In this document: positions 63,804-64,000 of the stretch, in pieces
How positions within the stretch are numbered: position 1 is the stretch's first letter
Layout: each line of letters begins with the position of its first letter
Assembly: GCF_020882245.1 (NCBI RefSeq)
Contig: NC_083599.1
Coordinates: 45,906,748 to 45,970,747 of the forward strand
Direction: 5' to 3'
Length of the DNA stretch: 64,000 nt
Source: Rhopalosiphum padi
Lineage: Eukaryota; Arthropoda; Insecta; Hemiptera; Aphididae
Translations under genes and position numbers: made by a program
The notes under the pieces: model-generated
Database searches by the model: none
What the model was told of the DNA's origin: nothing
The model's input: the letters and a program-made list of their open reading frames with translations, nothing else

Positions 63804-64000
63804 CGTGAAAGTCGCTTCGCTGCATAGTAAATGTTCAGTGTAGGTACATTTTGAAATCGAGTAGGTAGGCCAGTGTAATGGACGTATTAAATATTTGAAT
63901 TCAATGCTGAATTCGCGCATTCGAAAAACGATACGATTCTGAGCTGGTCTGTCTGCAGCCCAAATTTTTTATAACTTTCTAATGATATTTTATTACATAT
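63804..64000 (+). repeat. interspersed repeat, copy C, runs off the window
   Basis: GTGAAAGTCGCTTCGCTGCA, CAGTGTAATGGACGTATTAA, ATTTGAATTCAATGCTGAAT, GATTCTGAGCTGGTCTGTCT match copies A and B in order. The copy continues past the window end. Confidence 0.65.

Noticed and set aside
1..64000. CRISPR arrays, bacterial operons, riboswitches, known microRNAs
   Set aside because: No regularly spaced direct repeats, no prokaryotic gene layout, and no mature microRNA sequence that I recognise on reading both strands.

Overview
The window looks like nuclear DNA of an insect, most probably an aphid. It is strongly AT-rich, full of (TAA)n, (TA)n and A/T homopolymers, with many TAGGTACCTA-type words. 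It carries a eukaryotic tRNA with internal A and B boxes, Jockey-type and RNase H-type non-LTR retrotransposons, and short inverted-repeat DNA transposons. The aphid assignment is an inference from base composition and repeat style; the insect/eukaryote assignment is firm.

No intact protein-coding gene is visible. The longest real coding remnant is the reverse transcriptase of a decayed Jockey-type LINE on the minus strand (4106-6662), 5'-truncated inside the endonuclease, with an A15 tail and an imperfect 10-bp target duplication. The only gene that looks intact is a single tRNA-Glu(UUC) at 7240-7311. The rest reads as intergenic or intronic DNA with scattered CpG-richer patches (about 7975-8300, 35090-35700, 38370-38560, 44400-44720, 47215-47520, 50560-50700, 53290-53620, 57340-57830) in which ORFs are short and overlap on several frames.

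Layout: 1-4.1 kb, non-coding with one half of a foldback repeat (2255-2580) and a hAT-like end (3807). 4.1-6.7 kb, Jockey-type LINE. 7.2 kb, tRNA-Glu. 7.3-16 kb, AT-rich non-coding. 16.1-16.7 kb, a foldback element with long arms, same family as the 2.3 kb copy. 21.2-22.0 kb, a possible terminal-inverted-repeat element. 22.1-23.7 kb, a second LINE that has lost its whole RT core. 24-24.5 kb and 29.2-29.9 kb, unidentified decayed coding-like fragments. 31.2 kb, a hairpin with heat-shock-element motifs. 35.1-35.3 kb, a base-balanced stretch open on both strands. 36.4 kb, a hAT-type MITE with a perfect 8-bp duplication. 37.05-38.22 kb, a TTAA-flanked MITE nested inside a larger foldback element. 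49.9-50.05 kb, a near-perfect long hairpin. 52.1-52.7 kb, 41.9 kb and 63.8 kb, three copies of one interspersed repeat. 54.2-54.9 kb, a second TTAA-type MITE end with an internal direct duplication and a hairpin. 58.4 kb, a tiny TA-flanked inverted-repeat element. No CRISPR array, operon or coherent multi-gene system was found; what is new here is likely to be mobile-element structure and hairpin RNA candidates.
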